Source: Gerris lacustris
Taxonomy: Eukaryota; Arthropoda; Insecta; Hemiptera; Gerridae
Direction: 5' to 3'
NCBI GenBank assembly: GCA_951217055.1
Contig: OX578282.1
Coordinates: forward strand, 16,927,877-16,991,876
DNA: 64,000 nucleotides
Shown: piece after piece, positions 11,165 to 22,113 of the stretch
Numbering within the stretch: the first letter of the stretch is position 1
How the letters are laid out: each line of letters begins with the position of its first letter
Position numbers and translations under genes: made by a program
Notes under the pieces: generated by a model
The model's database searches: none
What the model was told of the DNA's origin: nothing
The model's input: only the letters and a program-made list of their open reading frames with translations

Positions 11165-11290
11165 TGTTTAAGTTTTTGGTAGTTTTCATACTACGGAAAG
11201 TTTAAATTTTAATTTAAATCAAATTATAATTATTATTGTCTGTTTCCCGTAGTAAATAATAATTATAATTTGATTTAAAATAAAATAGTT
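11165..11290. repeat. AT-rich inverted repeat
   Basis: Arms of about 24 bp around 'aaatcaaattataattatta' face each other across a short spacer, with 'actacgg' and 'cccgtagt' near the edges. It may be a very small MITE, but the arms are low in complexity. Confidence 0.45.
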
Positions 11291-11377
11291 ATTAATAGTA
11301 ATAATAACGAAAATGATTGAAGTAAGTGGAAAACATAAGAGGAAAGTGGTTCATACTCTTTTTTAATCAGATTATTT

Positions 11378-11512
11378 TTTGGACTTTTTATTTAACAAAT
11401 TATTAATTTAACTCTTTATTTAACAGATTTTTCATTCGACTTTTTATTAAACAGATTTTTTATTCGACTCTTTATTTAACAGATTTTTTCATTCGACTCT
11501 TTATTAACACTT
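11378..11512. repeat. Tandem repeat, about 36 bp x 4
   Basis: Units contain 'gactctttatttaacagatttt' type sequence with small length differences. The array lies immediately before the TIR/tRNA-like element that starts at 11530. Confidence 0.75.
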
Positions 11513-11529
11513 AAAATATCTTATTTTTT

Positions 11530-12113
11530 ACTTTCTCATATGAAGCGAAAGTATTGTGAGGGCGCGAAAATTTGATTTTGAGATTTTAATGGATTTACAC
11601 TTTTTGAGGTCCCATGAGTCCAAAAAAGTGTTTTTCAAAAAAAATGTCTGTCTGTAGTCTGAGTCGACGCCTAGAGCCTAAACTGCTGGGCCGAGTTTGA
11701 CGAAATTTGGCATACATGTTCAGAAAAATCATACCCCGAAGAAATCAAGAAATTAATTTTAGCTCCGAATTTGGGGGGCGCTTCCCCCCCCCCAAAAAAA
11801 ACTCTGGAAAAACGTGAAAAAAAAAATTTCTCGAAAAAGGTTCCGACAATTTTGATTAAAAAATTCTAAAATGTAGTCCATTTAGATACGAATCTAACGT
11901 TATGAGCCGTTTTCCCGGGAAAAATCTAGTTCCTGAGAAAATAGCTTAAAATGCGGACGGGGAGAGCCCGGGTTCGATTCCCGCCCAGGAGAAGTTATTT
12001 TTATGATAAATTTTGATGAAATGTTCAATAATAATTAAATGTACAAACGAAAACTAATAAATGGAAAACACTGGGGTAAGTACGAGTAATTATGAACTCG
12101 TATATGAGAAAGT
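11530..12113 (+). mobile_element. Repeat family S, copy 1: short TIRs plus tRNA-like B box
   Basis: The ends are 'actttctcatat' and its inverse 'atatgagaaagt'. Inside are 'tttgacgaaatttggcata', a 'tttggggggcgct' tract, 'aatctaacg', and near 11970 'ccgggttcgattcccgcc', which matches the T-arm/B box of tRNAs. An A-box-like 'tagcttaaaatgcgg' precedes it by about 25 bp. Relatives lie at 13628-15660 (split), 40437-40920 and 59075-59208. The mix of TIR-like ends with a pol III-like internal promoter leaves open whether this is a SINE-derived or a DNA-type element. There is no coding capacity. Confidence 0.65.
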
Positions 12114-12780
12114 TTGTCTGAGTTGTCTCGGACCGATTTTTATTGCACTAAGTTACGCTTAGTATTCCCAATCGCAGATCTGAGAAATGGTTTCACTGAT
12201 CCGCAGAAAAAATTGAAAACATTTATCTATAATATGTTTTGGATCCTGTACTTTCTTTGACCCGGAAATGTTTCGAAGGAATGAAATTTCTAACAAAACA
12301 TCTACAAATTGATGAATTCATGAAATATAAATAACGAGACCAGCCGAAAAACTTTCTTCGAATTTTCTTATTTTCATTTTGAAAGTTGAACCCTTATTTA
12401 CATTCCTTCGAATAATTTTAGGAATGTTTTTTATTTATGTTGGTGTATTTACGCTTACTATACAAGTTACCTTTAACTTCCAGTATTTTAGTGAATTCAA
12501 CAACATACAGATGAATAGAGTACAGCCTCAGTTTTGAATTTCAAATTACGGTTACTTTTAAGTTTGTTTTGTTATACTTTTATTATGAAAAGCTCTGTTC
12601 GACGAACATCATTTTGTGTGTAATAATGTTCATTTGTAACTGTGTTGTTTTATTTTATAACTTCTTTGTGAAAATTATTGTTGTTTAAGTTATGTATTAA
12701 GTTTTAAAAGTTATAATAATAAGTTATAATAATTCTAATTCATACCAATTCAGTAAGTAAAAATAATTACAGAGAAAGAT
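12114..12780. other. Intronic sequence, nothing recognised
   Basis: AT-rich sequence between repeat copy S1 and the possible LTR. No exon-like block was seen. Confidence 0.5.
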
Positions 12781-13190
12781 AAGATTGCCATTATATGGAG
12801 TATAATTTGTCAAATTGTTCTTTATAGGTATAAGGTTCAATATTGGCAATCAAAAGACATTGCCAATTTAATCTTTTATTGCCCACTTGTTTCATGATTC
12901 CCCCACCTCTCCTACTGCCTACTGCCTAGGGGGCCAGAAACACCTCCCTAGATTCCTTCGATTGCCCACAGGGGGGCAGTAGAGCCCACTTTAGTAAACT
13001 AGGGTATATAACTTCTTAGAACTAAAAACTAAAACACTGTTGCTCCAAAGAAGTGTTCCGAGTGAACAAGCTTTGAATTCCTTTCTTAATAAATGTATTT
13101 TTAAATTTGAAGGCTCCGCCATCCAAACCTAATTTGAAGTGTTTTGCTAAAGTAAATTATACTTTTTAAGAACGTCAAACTATAGGAGCA
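12780..13190 (+). repeat. Possible solo LTR
   Basis: The segment is more GC-balanced than its surroundings and has, in order, a pyrimidine/G-rich block, a TATA-like 'gggtatataact', a region with 'aacactgttgctcc', an 'aataaat' polyadenylation-like signal near 13090, and 'acaagtgggccctgatatg' at the end, which loosely resembles a primer-binding site. No second LTR or internal coding region is present. The ends and any TSD were not identified, so the call is weak. Confidence 0.3.
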
Positions 13191-13627
13191 AGCCATTTAC
13201 AAGTGGGCCCTGATATGTATTTTAGTTTGATTTGTAAATCTTTATTAAGAAATACGTAAGTAACAAGTGTTGAAGGTATAAGTATAAAAGTAAAAGGTTA
13301 ACACTTATGGTATTAACTCTTGTCAAATAAATATATTATAAATTGGTAATTGTGCTAGTGCTAAAATTAAATTTTTTAATAATATATAAAAAAAGTTTAT
13401 CTATTCTTCAATTATATAATAATTGTATCGGTTTTAAATAAGTCATTATAGGTAAATTTAACTGTGTTTATATTCCAACAGAGCATTTAGTGGTCTTAAG
13501 AGTGGTAAAAGTTAATTAACAACAGTTAGGTAACTTTTAATTAAATTTAAATAAAAGTTTATGGAATTATATTTATGTACAAAATCACTGCTGAATTATT
13601 GATTTTTCTGATACTAATTTTATGCAC
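13191..13627. other. Intronic sequence, nothing recognised
   Basis: AT-rich sequence with no repeat pair or exon-like block that I could support. Confidence 0.5.
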
Positions 13628-13792
13628 ATGCTCATTTATAAGTGATGCGCATCGAGAAATAAATTGTGGCTCCAAATTTGGGGGCGCTACCCCCAAAACT
13701 CTAAAAAACATGAAAAAAAAAAAAAAAAAAATCATTTCTCGAAAACGGTTCTGACGATTTTGATTTAAAAAATCTAAAATGTAGTCCATATA

Positions 13793-15506
13793 CAGGGCCG
13801 TTTCTAGGGGTTTTGCCGCCCTAGGCGAGAATTTTAAAATACCCCCCCCCCCCCCCCCCCATTTTCCTGGCACGAAGATATTTAATGCATTAAATATTAA
13901 AGAATTTGTGTTTAACAGTGAACAATACGTGTGACAAATCAAACATTGAAAAGCTCTGTTCAGAATGTTCTACTTCATCTTTGAATTCCTCACTTTTAAT
14001 AATCATGAAATGCGATTTCTTTCTTTTTTTAATAGGGTATCAAATTAATTAAAGAGCAATTTTTAGGGTTTCGTTGATACTTCTCGAAACCCTTTTGACT
14101 GGCCTTATCCCCCCTCCAAAAACAATATAACTGCTGGTCCAAAATTTTTGAAATAATTCATGTTCTTATTGTGTTGTGGGCGATGAAAAGGGAATTCCCA
14201 ATTTTTAAAATATTTCCAATTTTAGCGCGCAAATGTGAAGTGCGCCCAAAATGTATTTATTTTTTTAAATTTTGAGTGGGGTATCAAATAAAGCAGCTGA
14301 AGAGTGCTTTTTTGGTTTTGAGTTAAAATATACCCAAAACAATCCCCCTACCAACCACTATATCCTAAAATTTTGAAATAATTCATGGTAATATAGTAAT
14401 ATCTCATGGTGGGACGATAAAACTTTCCTGAAAAATGTAATTTACCTTGTCGTTATTACCGATAAAAACATTGTGCACCCCTGGGGGATTGAACCATGAC
14501 CCTCTGAGGTCGAAGAAAAAAGTAATAATTATAACGGGTATGCTGAATCATATACGAATTCCCTGTGATTTTTCACGTTCATTTTGCCTTTTTTTTTATC
14601 TGCAGTTCCTCTGCCAAGAGAAATACCACCGAAAACCTTTTTATGCAAGACTTCACGCACAACCATTTTATTATTTTAACTCTTTAAAAATTGTTTTGAT
14701 ATTTTACATGAATAAAAGTATCAATTTAAAACAATATAATAAACGGGTACGGTTGAAAGTGACCTGGGGCTATTTGCGGGTTACTTTTTGTTGTGATTTT
14801 TCCCGGCTATTGCGGGGGAAAATCACATGACAGTGGCGGTAGCTAGGGCATTGGGGGCGGCCCCCCCTCAAAAACTTTTTGAGGGCCCCTCGACAAAGAA
14901 TATTGATGAGCAATTTATTTGATTAGAAGGTCAAAATTCAATAATTAAGGGAAGGGTAGAAAAGGTAACAGCTATAAATAAAGGGAGAAGAAATTGGTAA
15001 GAAAAGAAAAGAGTTAGAGAATAAATAAAAATACGGTATGACGGGGGAGAGGAAAAGGTAATATAAGGAGGGAGGGGGGTTGTTAGGAGAGAAAGAGAAA
15101 TACATATATATATACAGAGATGGATGATGGATGTAGGTATGACTAGTTAAGTTTAAGTAACAGATTTCCTTATCTAGTAAAGCTAATTCATACTCACATC
15201 AGATTAGATAAAATAATCGAAAAAAAAAAAATTATTTTCGTCTCTTAGTCATCCTAGGTGTTAAACTATTATTTCTACTCAAATAATAATTTTATTTAAT
15301 CCTTTTATCTATCTATCTATACATGTAAAAAATTTTTTTAAAAAAAATCATCATTTCTATTCATAATACCCAACATTTTCTTTTCTTTTTTTCTCCTACT
15401 AATTAAAATTTTTTCGCCGTTTAATTTCAAATTATTTTTTGCCGCCCCCTAAATTTTGCCGCCCTAGGCGGCCGCCTAGTCTTGCCTAATGGTAGAAACG
15501 GCCCTG
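13793..15506. mobile_element. hAT element, 1.7 kb, non-autonomous
   Basis: Perfect 14-bp TIRs, 'cagggccgtttcta' at the left and its inverse at the right, are flanked by the perfect 8-bp duplication tccatata (13785-13792 and 15507-15514). Subterminal 'gccgccctaggcg' blocks occur at both ends. No transposase frame was seen. The interior carries other elements, including the repeat at about 14040-14580 and a lone hAT-like end 'cagtggcggtagctagggca' near 14832. An 18-C run lies at about 13842-13860. Confidence 0.92.
14040..14580. repeat. Repeat family R, copy 1 (nested in the hAT)
   Basis: It begins 'tttttagggtttcgttgat', contains two 'ttttgaaataattcatg' blocks and 'gagtggggtatcaaataaa', and ends with 'cttgtcgttattacc', a 'ggggattgaacc' segment and 'aacgggtatgctgaatcat'. 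The fuller copy at 56255-57122 has the same order. The right TIR is missing here. Confidence 0.7.
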
Positions 15507-15921
15507 TCCATATAATAATGAATCTAACGATATAGGTACGCTTTTTTCCCGGAAAAAAATCTAGTCTTCAAGTTGTTGAAAATATACCTGATTTTGTTGA
15601 AAATCGAAAACAAAATGTTTCTGGGATCTAGGACCGAAATTTAGATTATATGAGAAAGTTAGTCAAAGTTGTCTCGAACCGATGTTTTAGAATGAATGTA
15701 ATAATATAACATAAATACTTTTATGCTTCAACTATGCAATCCAATATCCAATGGTAAAAAAAAACAACCTTAATAGCTTTGGATAAATATGATATTATGT
15801 TGATAGTAAATAATATAAACATATCTCTATCATAAAGAATATTTCAATACTGCAAAATTCAAAAGAAAACCAAGAACGTGTATAATAAAAAGGTTTAAAA
15901 GCTATTATGTGTTGTAGGATA

Positions 15922-16127
15922 AGGTAAATATGTCGTATCTGAACCACTTTGACTAAATAACTATTAAGAAAAAAGGATATTTAGTCTAATGTACATTGGG
16001 ACAAAGGAATATCACACTTTTATTTACAATAGTGTGATATGCCTTTGTCCCAATGTACATTAGACTAAATATCCCTTTTTCTTAATAGTTATTTAGTCAA
16101 AGTGGGTCAGATATGACATATTTACCT
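15922..16127. mobile_element. Near-perfect 206-bp hairpin element
   Basis: Two arms of about 95 bp, starting 'aggtaaatatgtcgtatctg', face each other across a loop of about 12 bp ('tttatttacaat') with only a few mismatches. It is flanked on both sides by aggata (15916-15921 and 16128-16133), a probable target duplication. The inner arm ('actaaataactattaaga', 'aatgtacattgggacaaag', 'aatatcacact') is shared with the GGYACTT elements at 33, 39, 46.8, 52.5, 53.1, 61 and 62.4 kb, so this looks like a fold-back derivative of that family. Confidence 0.88.
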
Positions 16128-16133
16128 AGGATA

Positions 16134-17157
16134 ATACTGCACGAGAAATTGCATCCAATTTAAAACATATTAAAGCAGTAATTCTTACTTTGATCGCTTC
16201 AGTAAGTAAAAATTAGAATATTTTCATTTACAATACATTTATTTATTGAACTATTAAATTAGTGAAATTGATACAGATATTAAATTTATCGCTAATAACC
16301 ACTAAATTTTATGTTTTCTCTCATTACCACATCATGTTGCATTATTCCTTAAATCTATTTTAATGTTAACAAGTTATATTAATGCATGTTAATTTGTAAA
16401 TTGAATATGTACAATACATGTTAATTTATCATGTTAATGGAATTAACTTTTTAATTCATTTTGTATTTCTTAATCTTTTATAGCTCAATCTATACTCATG
16501 ACATGATACTTTGAAAATCTGATAGCGCGGGAAATTCGAAAGAAACGGGAGGGGAGCCAATGGGAACTCGAGATTTTGGCGGGTAATAGGTTTGGCCAAC
16601 TAGGCAAACAAAAATATCACTGGATAACCTTAAGATAACCACCTAGAGGTTTTATTTTTCCCCTCACATAGGTTGGCCAATCTGAGCTGTCAGATTTACA
16701 AAGTATAATGGCATGAGTATAAACTAAATTTTGGTAAATTAAAACAACTATGTTTACATAAATTTTACTCTTTACTTCAACTTTGATTTATAGAGTTTTC
16801 ACTTCATAAAAGTATAATAAATAATAAAGCTCTCATAAATAATGAATCTTAGTTAGATAAAGAGCTATTAAGTCTAAGAAAAACTATTAAAACAAAAAGA
16901 ATTTATTAGAAATTAAAGTTTAGCTTTCAACAGCATTTATAGGTATTAAAAAAACCTATCTTTTAAAGGTAGGAATAAAAATACCTACAAAAGGTATAGA
17001 ATTATCTAGTTACAATAATTGAGTAACTAAATAAAGCAGAAAGTAATTAAAATATTTTCATATGTTAACTAGAATTTTAAAATGAATTCTTGAGCTAAAT
17101 CAATTATTATAAAATAAATAAATAAATAAAAATAGAAATTAATATATGTTTACTTAC
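16134..17157. other. Intronic sequence, nothing recognised
   Basis: A GC-richer patch around 16525-16690 ('ggcgggtaataggtttggcc') has no partner in the window. The rest is AT-rich. No exon-like block was seen apart from the collagen exon that begins at 17158. Confidence 0.5.
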
Positions 17158-17193
17158 TGGATCTCCCTTGGGTCCTTCAAGACCAATGGGACC
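17158..17193 (-). CDS. Collagen exon, 4 Gly-X-Y triplets
   Basis: The 36-bp exon encodes GPIGLEGPKGDP. It follows a 'ttctttctcag' acceptor and is closed by a consensus GTAAGT donor. Both ends are phase 0 and the length is a multiple of 9. It continues the triple helix from exon 25632-25588 into exon 11078-11007. The flanking introns (8.4 kb upstream, 6.1 kb downstream) are full of transposons, and without the exact triplet pattern and good splice sites so small an exon would be easy to miss. Confidence 0.92.
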
Positions 17194-17283
17194 CTGAGAA
17201 AGAATCAGTGTTACGTTAGTTAATAAGCATTAATAAATACACATTATATTAATTTTATAAATTAATTATTATACATGTAAATA

Positions 17284-17288
<5 letters not shown>

Positions 17289-17340
<52 letters not shown>
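17289..17340. repeat. (TA)n microsatellite
   Basis: About 25 uninterrupted TA units lie roughly 95 bp upstream (in transcript sense) of the acceptor of exon 17193-17158. Confidence 0.95.
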
Positions 17341-17343
<3 letters not shown>

Positions 17344-17409
17344 TAAGAGGGATATTTATAGTTTGATCAGCATTAGAATTATTTCGGAAAATTTTGTTAA
17401 AAATGTTTA

Positions 17410-17560
17410 AAAATGTTTACGGTAAGGATGTATACTTGTAGTATGTTGATTAGGGGCGTGTTACCTACCATTTACAACAAGAATCATTTTTGTTGCAATT
17501 AGTTCCACCTTAAGGTGTTTTTTGACTTATTTCTACTGTACTAGAACGTATCGAATTGGT
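17410..17560. repeat. Direct repeat D1, copy 1
   Basis: A block of about 100 bp containing 'tagtatgttgattaggggcg' and 'caacaagaatcatttttgtt' is repeated almost exactly at 18855-18985. The sequence between them is not repeated. Confidence 0.85.
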
Positions 17561-18854
17561 ATTTGAAAACATCTGGATACAGTTCTGACTTCATTAGAAA
17601 ACAGCTGATTTTTACACATGATATTTTATGACAGCTGTGAAAGAAGGTTATGTTTGGTACGGTCGATTTGTTAGGTTACCCAGGGAAGAAACATAAAATT
17701 GTGCATGCCTTTGTACCATCTCGGTACAGTCAGGTGGGAACTAGATTAAATACGGTGCGTTTAAATGGAAAGACCCATATTAATAAAAATCGGAGTAAGT
17801 TTGATCTTAAATAATTAAATTCCTCGTAATTAAAATATACGCTAGAGAAAGAAAATGTGACATGAAGAGTTAAAATTAATATAAGACCATCTGTGGCCTA
17901 ACTTTGTCATATAATCCACCCTTTGTCAAAATCGTACAAGTACCAGTTGTTTGTCAAATATTAACCTTCATAAAAGCAACACTTTGGTTACTTTCACCCG
18001 TTACAGCAGAATGTATGTATTTCTACACTTCAGCATAAGACACAATGAATCCAAGGCGGCAAAGTTCATCAAATAGGAAACGAGAATCAAAAATTCTGTT
18101 CAGATTTCTGTGAATCTGTATGTCTACAGCAAGAGGAATTGGGCATATTAGAGAACGAGGGCTCTGCATCTTGCATTTCAGCTACACCAATCGAAACCTG
18201 CTTCAGGTCATTGTGTTGGAAACTAATTAGGATAGGTATCCAAAAAAGTGAGTAAACAAGGAGGAAATATGTAGTTGGTTCCTTATTAAATCTAATAATA
18301 ACTAGTATGCAGGCATTACAAATTTTACTGACATTAACATTGATTAATACATTAACAATTTATAACAACTTATTTCAATTTAAACATAAATGACTTACTA
18401 ACTTGACTGACTAGAAGATCACACTTCATTGCAATTATGTGAATTATTTAAAAAAAATATATGAATTTTTTTGACTTGTCAATTTCCCCTAAAATGGTGT
18501 TTTCTTCAATTTTTTTACTTGCTTTCTTCAACTGATGCAATATCTAATGAACTTAAATCAATAACTGATAAAAGTCATTATTTTTGTAGAGTAAATTTAT
18601 CTCGGTTCTGATAAGTTTTGCTAAAGTCTCGATTAATCTAGCATAATTGAAGCTTTTAAGGTGTAAATACTTGATTATTGAGGTATAATTTTTCATATTT
18701 CTCCCTCTACTTCAACTTCGTAAACATTTTACATTTCAAACCAACCTCATATTCTTTTTCAGCATTAAATTTCCTTTGATTTGATACCACACATGATTTT
18801 TTTGAAAATGTTCATGTTTTTCAAGATGGCGGCCAATAAAACGCATTTTGCGCG
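17561..18854. other. Sequence between the two D1 repeats
   Basis: About 1.3 kb of moderately AT-rich DNA between direct repeats. No transposase, reverse transcriptase or collagen exon was recognised. If D1 marks the ends of an element, this would be its interior, but no inverted ends or target duplication were found. Confidence 0.4.
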
Positions 18855-18985
18855 ACGGTACGGATGTATACTTTTAGTATGTTGATTAGGGGCGTGTTAC
18901 CTACCATTTACAACAAGAATCATTTTTGTTGCAATTAGTTCCACCTCTAACGCTATTTCTACTGTACTATTCATGTAAATAAACA
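18855..18985. repeat. Direct repeat D1, copy 2
   Basis: It matches 17410-17560 over about 100 bp with few differences. After 'attagttccacct' the two copies diverge, then share 'atttctactgtact'. Confidence 0.85.
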
Positions 18986-19799
18986 TTAGTTGAAAACAGT
19001 AACCGTATTGAGATCGTTTTTAATACACCATATAAACGTAGCTAGTGTTAAAGAGATTGGATAATAAGAACTAGAATAACGATCTGAAATTTTTATTCTG
19101 ATTAAATTTTAACCATAAGGCCGTAAAACATAGGCAATTGATATTGTATTAACATGCCCCTGTTTCCTCTATAATATTTTTCCCTACTAAACACTCTTTT
19201 TTTTTTACATAAAAATGTCATGTTTAATAAAAAATAACTGTATTTTGGTATTCAAACTATTATTATACTATTTTATTACTTGTTTATCTTCATTCATAAC
19301 GTATTTAAATGTAGTTATTTTCGAATGAATATAACATTGAATACAGCGTTATGAGTTTGCGACTGCAAAAACAGCTCTAATATGCATGTCATTACCGAAT
19401 GTACATACATACATAATCAATATCGTATTACGTATGCTAAATAATACACAAAATGCAGATATTATTAGCATATTTATGTAAATCATGACATTGCTACATT
19501 TATTTACGATTGAATTAACGTACGACCGACAGAGAAACAGAGATAAGCGTTAACAAAACATATGAAAGGTAAAAATTTAATATAAATACATTTTTTAAAT
19601 CATAAATAATTTAATTTAATTTTGTGTAATGAACAAAGAACCATCTTTCATTTAAAAGCGAGAGTGTAAAAGAATCAATCGTATTTTAGTACATATAAGT
19701 ACAAAAAAAAACAAAGTACATATAAGTGAAATAATCATTATAAAAACTGATCAAACTAAAAATTATCCATAAATCAATCATATATTTTAGTACATACAT
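18986..19799. other. Intronic AT-rich sequence
   Basis: No gene seen. Two related blocks around 'actgatcaaactaaaaa' (about 19745 and 19820) suggest a small local duplication. Confidence 0.5.
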
Positions 19800-19975
19800 G
19801 ATATAATTACTATACAAACTGATCGACCTAAAAAAAAAATCATGTTTTAGGCTAATTATGCCCCGGAGAGTCAATATCAGGAGACGAAATATAGCTTATC
19901 AAGAAACTATATTGTATTTTTTTTAAAAAAATACCCTAAATTGCAAAAAAAAAGGTGAGCAAATTAATACAGATC
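19800..19975. repeat. Direct repeat D2, copy 1
   Basis: A block with 'aaaatcatgttttaggc', 'aattatgccccggagag', 'gacgaaatatagcttat' and 'taccctaaattgc' is repeated at 20398-20520 with small indels. Confidence 0.85.
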
Positions 19976-20397
19976 TAATTAATAATAAGTACCTAATTTT
20001 CGTGTTATTGTTACCTTTTTTTTTGTTATTGTTCTTGTATTTTTTTTAATCGAATGTGTGCAATTCGACACGAAAAATATAAAGAAAAAAAAAATTGGGT
20101 TACTAAATAATAAAGGAAGGTTTCAATTTGGTTACTTCAGGCTACCACGTTATAACATTTTAATTTTAAAAATTATTCAGTATGTAAGTTTTTTTTTTAT
20201 AACAAAAAGAAAAGTGTACGAAGTAGAAGTGTAATAAATTTTGCGATTAATGGAGAACAAAATGTGATATATAACATAAAAATAAAGAATAAAATTGTAC
20301 TATCTCATGACAAAAAATATATTTTATAGTTAATTTTAAAGATTAAAAAATTGAGTATTAAAAATCATATTACAAAATTGTCAAGTTTGTAAAAACA

Positions 20398-20520
20398 AAA
20401 TCATGTTTTAGGCATAATTATGCCCCGGAGAGGGACGAAATATAGCTTATTAAGAAACTATATAGTATTTTTTTTAAAAAAAATATACCCTAAATTGCAA
20501 AAAAAAGGCGAGCAAATAAT
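20398..20520. repeat. Direct repeat D2, copy 2
   Basis: Second copy of the D2 block, about 590 bp from the first and in the same orientation. No inverted ends were seen, so its nature (duplication or two insertions) is open. Confidence 0.85.
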
Positions 20521-21875
20521 AAAGATAATAAATCAGTAATATTAACATAATCATCAGTTACATAACCTGATAATTAATTTATCCCATAAAACCTAATTAG
20601 TAACTAGTTTGATTAATACTAAAATGACAACAACAAAAATTAATTAAACCAACTCTTTTATATTAGGTTTAACAAAAAATTATAAAAAATATTTCACGTT
20701 AAAACACTATATATAAGAACATATATATAAACATAAATTACATATTTACAAAATAGTACATTCATTGCCAAATATATAATTAAATAATATTGTAGATAAA
20801 CAGAAAATTTAAAACATATATATGAATTTACATGCAAAGCAGAATTAAAATTAAAGATTCTAAAAGCATGCAAAATATATTTAAATGTAACATAATTCAA
20901 TAATAGTGTATACGCGAAGTAATTTTATGAAGGCAAGGGATTTTAATTGGGTAAAAGAGCTTTTATACTTGTTTAAAAATATTTTTTGAAGCCTTAAAGG
21001 TGGCTTAATATTCATAAAGAGTGAATACAAGATAGAATAAGTTCGTTTTGTTATCACATATATTTTGTATTTTGTGTTAGAAATATGTACTAATCAAAAG
21101 TTAATTAATAAATAAAAATAATAATAATTATTGATTAGTAGCAGGACATTTTTTTATTTTTTATTTAGTAAAGAAGGGTTGAAATTTTGATACGGAAGAT
21201 AAATCATACATGATAAAGTCACATAAAAAAAATAGCACCATAAATAGAGTAAAGCTTTAAAGAACCCAAAAGTAAACAATATATTTAGTTAGTTTAAAAA
21301 GGACAAACAATGGTGTTATTTTGATAACGGAGATGGCGATCAAAACATACTGAAGAACGAATAATAGAACTATATGATACTTGAACTGGCGATCAAACAT
21401 ACTGAATTGCACTGAAGGCAAAACAACAGTATTATTAGATACTGGAGCAGCGACAAAATATACTCATGACAGTCATTAGAATTAGGGAAAGAATGGAGAC
21501 GATCAAACATAACGCCACTGACCAATGAAGCATTTATTGTCAAGCTCTGGAATTAGAACACCAAAAATAATTAAAGGCGAGAAAAGACACACAATATCGT
21601 TAGTTAGGCACTAGTACTTAATACTTAAGTAGGAAGTATTAAAAGGTAATGGAATGGAGATGGAAGACTAAAAATACTGATACGCAATAAGATTATAGTA
21701 ATCCTTAGTTAGCTGGCGACGATTCGTCGAAACCGGTCGAGTTTTTAAAAAAAAATAAAAAAAAATAAAACAATTTTATAAGAAGGACTAAAGACATAAT
21801 ATATCCATTAGAAGAAATATACCCCAGCTCTTTCATAAGACAGACAATAGTTAAAACGCATGGAAGGTGAAGCAC
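20521..21875. other. Intronic AT-rich sequence
   Basis: No exon or repeat pair was supported. Reverse-strand open frames here are AT-rich and lack any domain. Confidence 0.5.
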
Positions 21876-21878
21876 TAA

Positions 21879-22044
21879 AGCCTCGTCCAGACTGGCAGAC
21901 TGGCGAACCGAACAGAGGAAAAGAGCCGATTATTGGTCTTTGCGCATGCCCATACTGAGATGCGCAGGCATCTTTAGACTGGGCATGCGCAGAGACCAAT
22001 GCTCGGTCGTTTCCTCTGTTCGGTTCGGCGATGAAGACGGAGCT
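21879..22044. mobile_element. PIF/Harbinger-type palindromic MITE H, copy 1
   Basis: The ends are 'agcctcgtccagactggcag' and, reading inward from the right, 'agctccgtcttcatcgccga'. It is flanked by TAA (21876-21878 and 22045-22047). The body is an imperfect palindrome with 'gcgcatgccca' and 'gggcatgcgcagag' at its centre. Three further copies lie at 24244, 32502 and 37952. Confidence 0.9.
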
Positions 22045-22113
22045 TAAACCTTAACACTTAAGACAAAACAAAATACTTAAAGAACACCCAATTCTGGAGT
22101 TTTAGATAATATA

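Larger units (their letters stand above)
13628..15660 (+). repeat. Repeat family S, copy 2, split by a hAT insertion
   Basis: The left part (13628-13792) has the family's 'tccaaatttgggggcgct' tract and 'gttctgacgattttgattta'. The right part resumes after 15506 with 'aatgaatctaacgatatagg' and ends in 'ttatatgagaaagtt'. The break falls exactly at the hAT target duplication tccatata. The tRNA-like part is missing or decayed in this copy. Confidence 0.75.

Noticed and set aside
11965..12000. T-arm-like 'gggttcgattcccgcc' considered as a tRNA gene
   Set aside because: No acceptor stem or anticodon arm can be formed around it, and the same context recurs in repeat family S.
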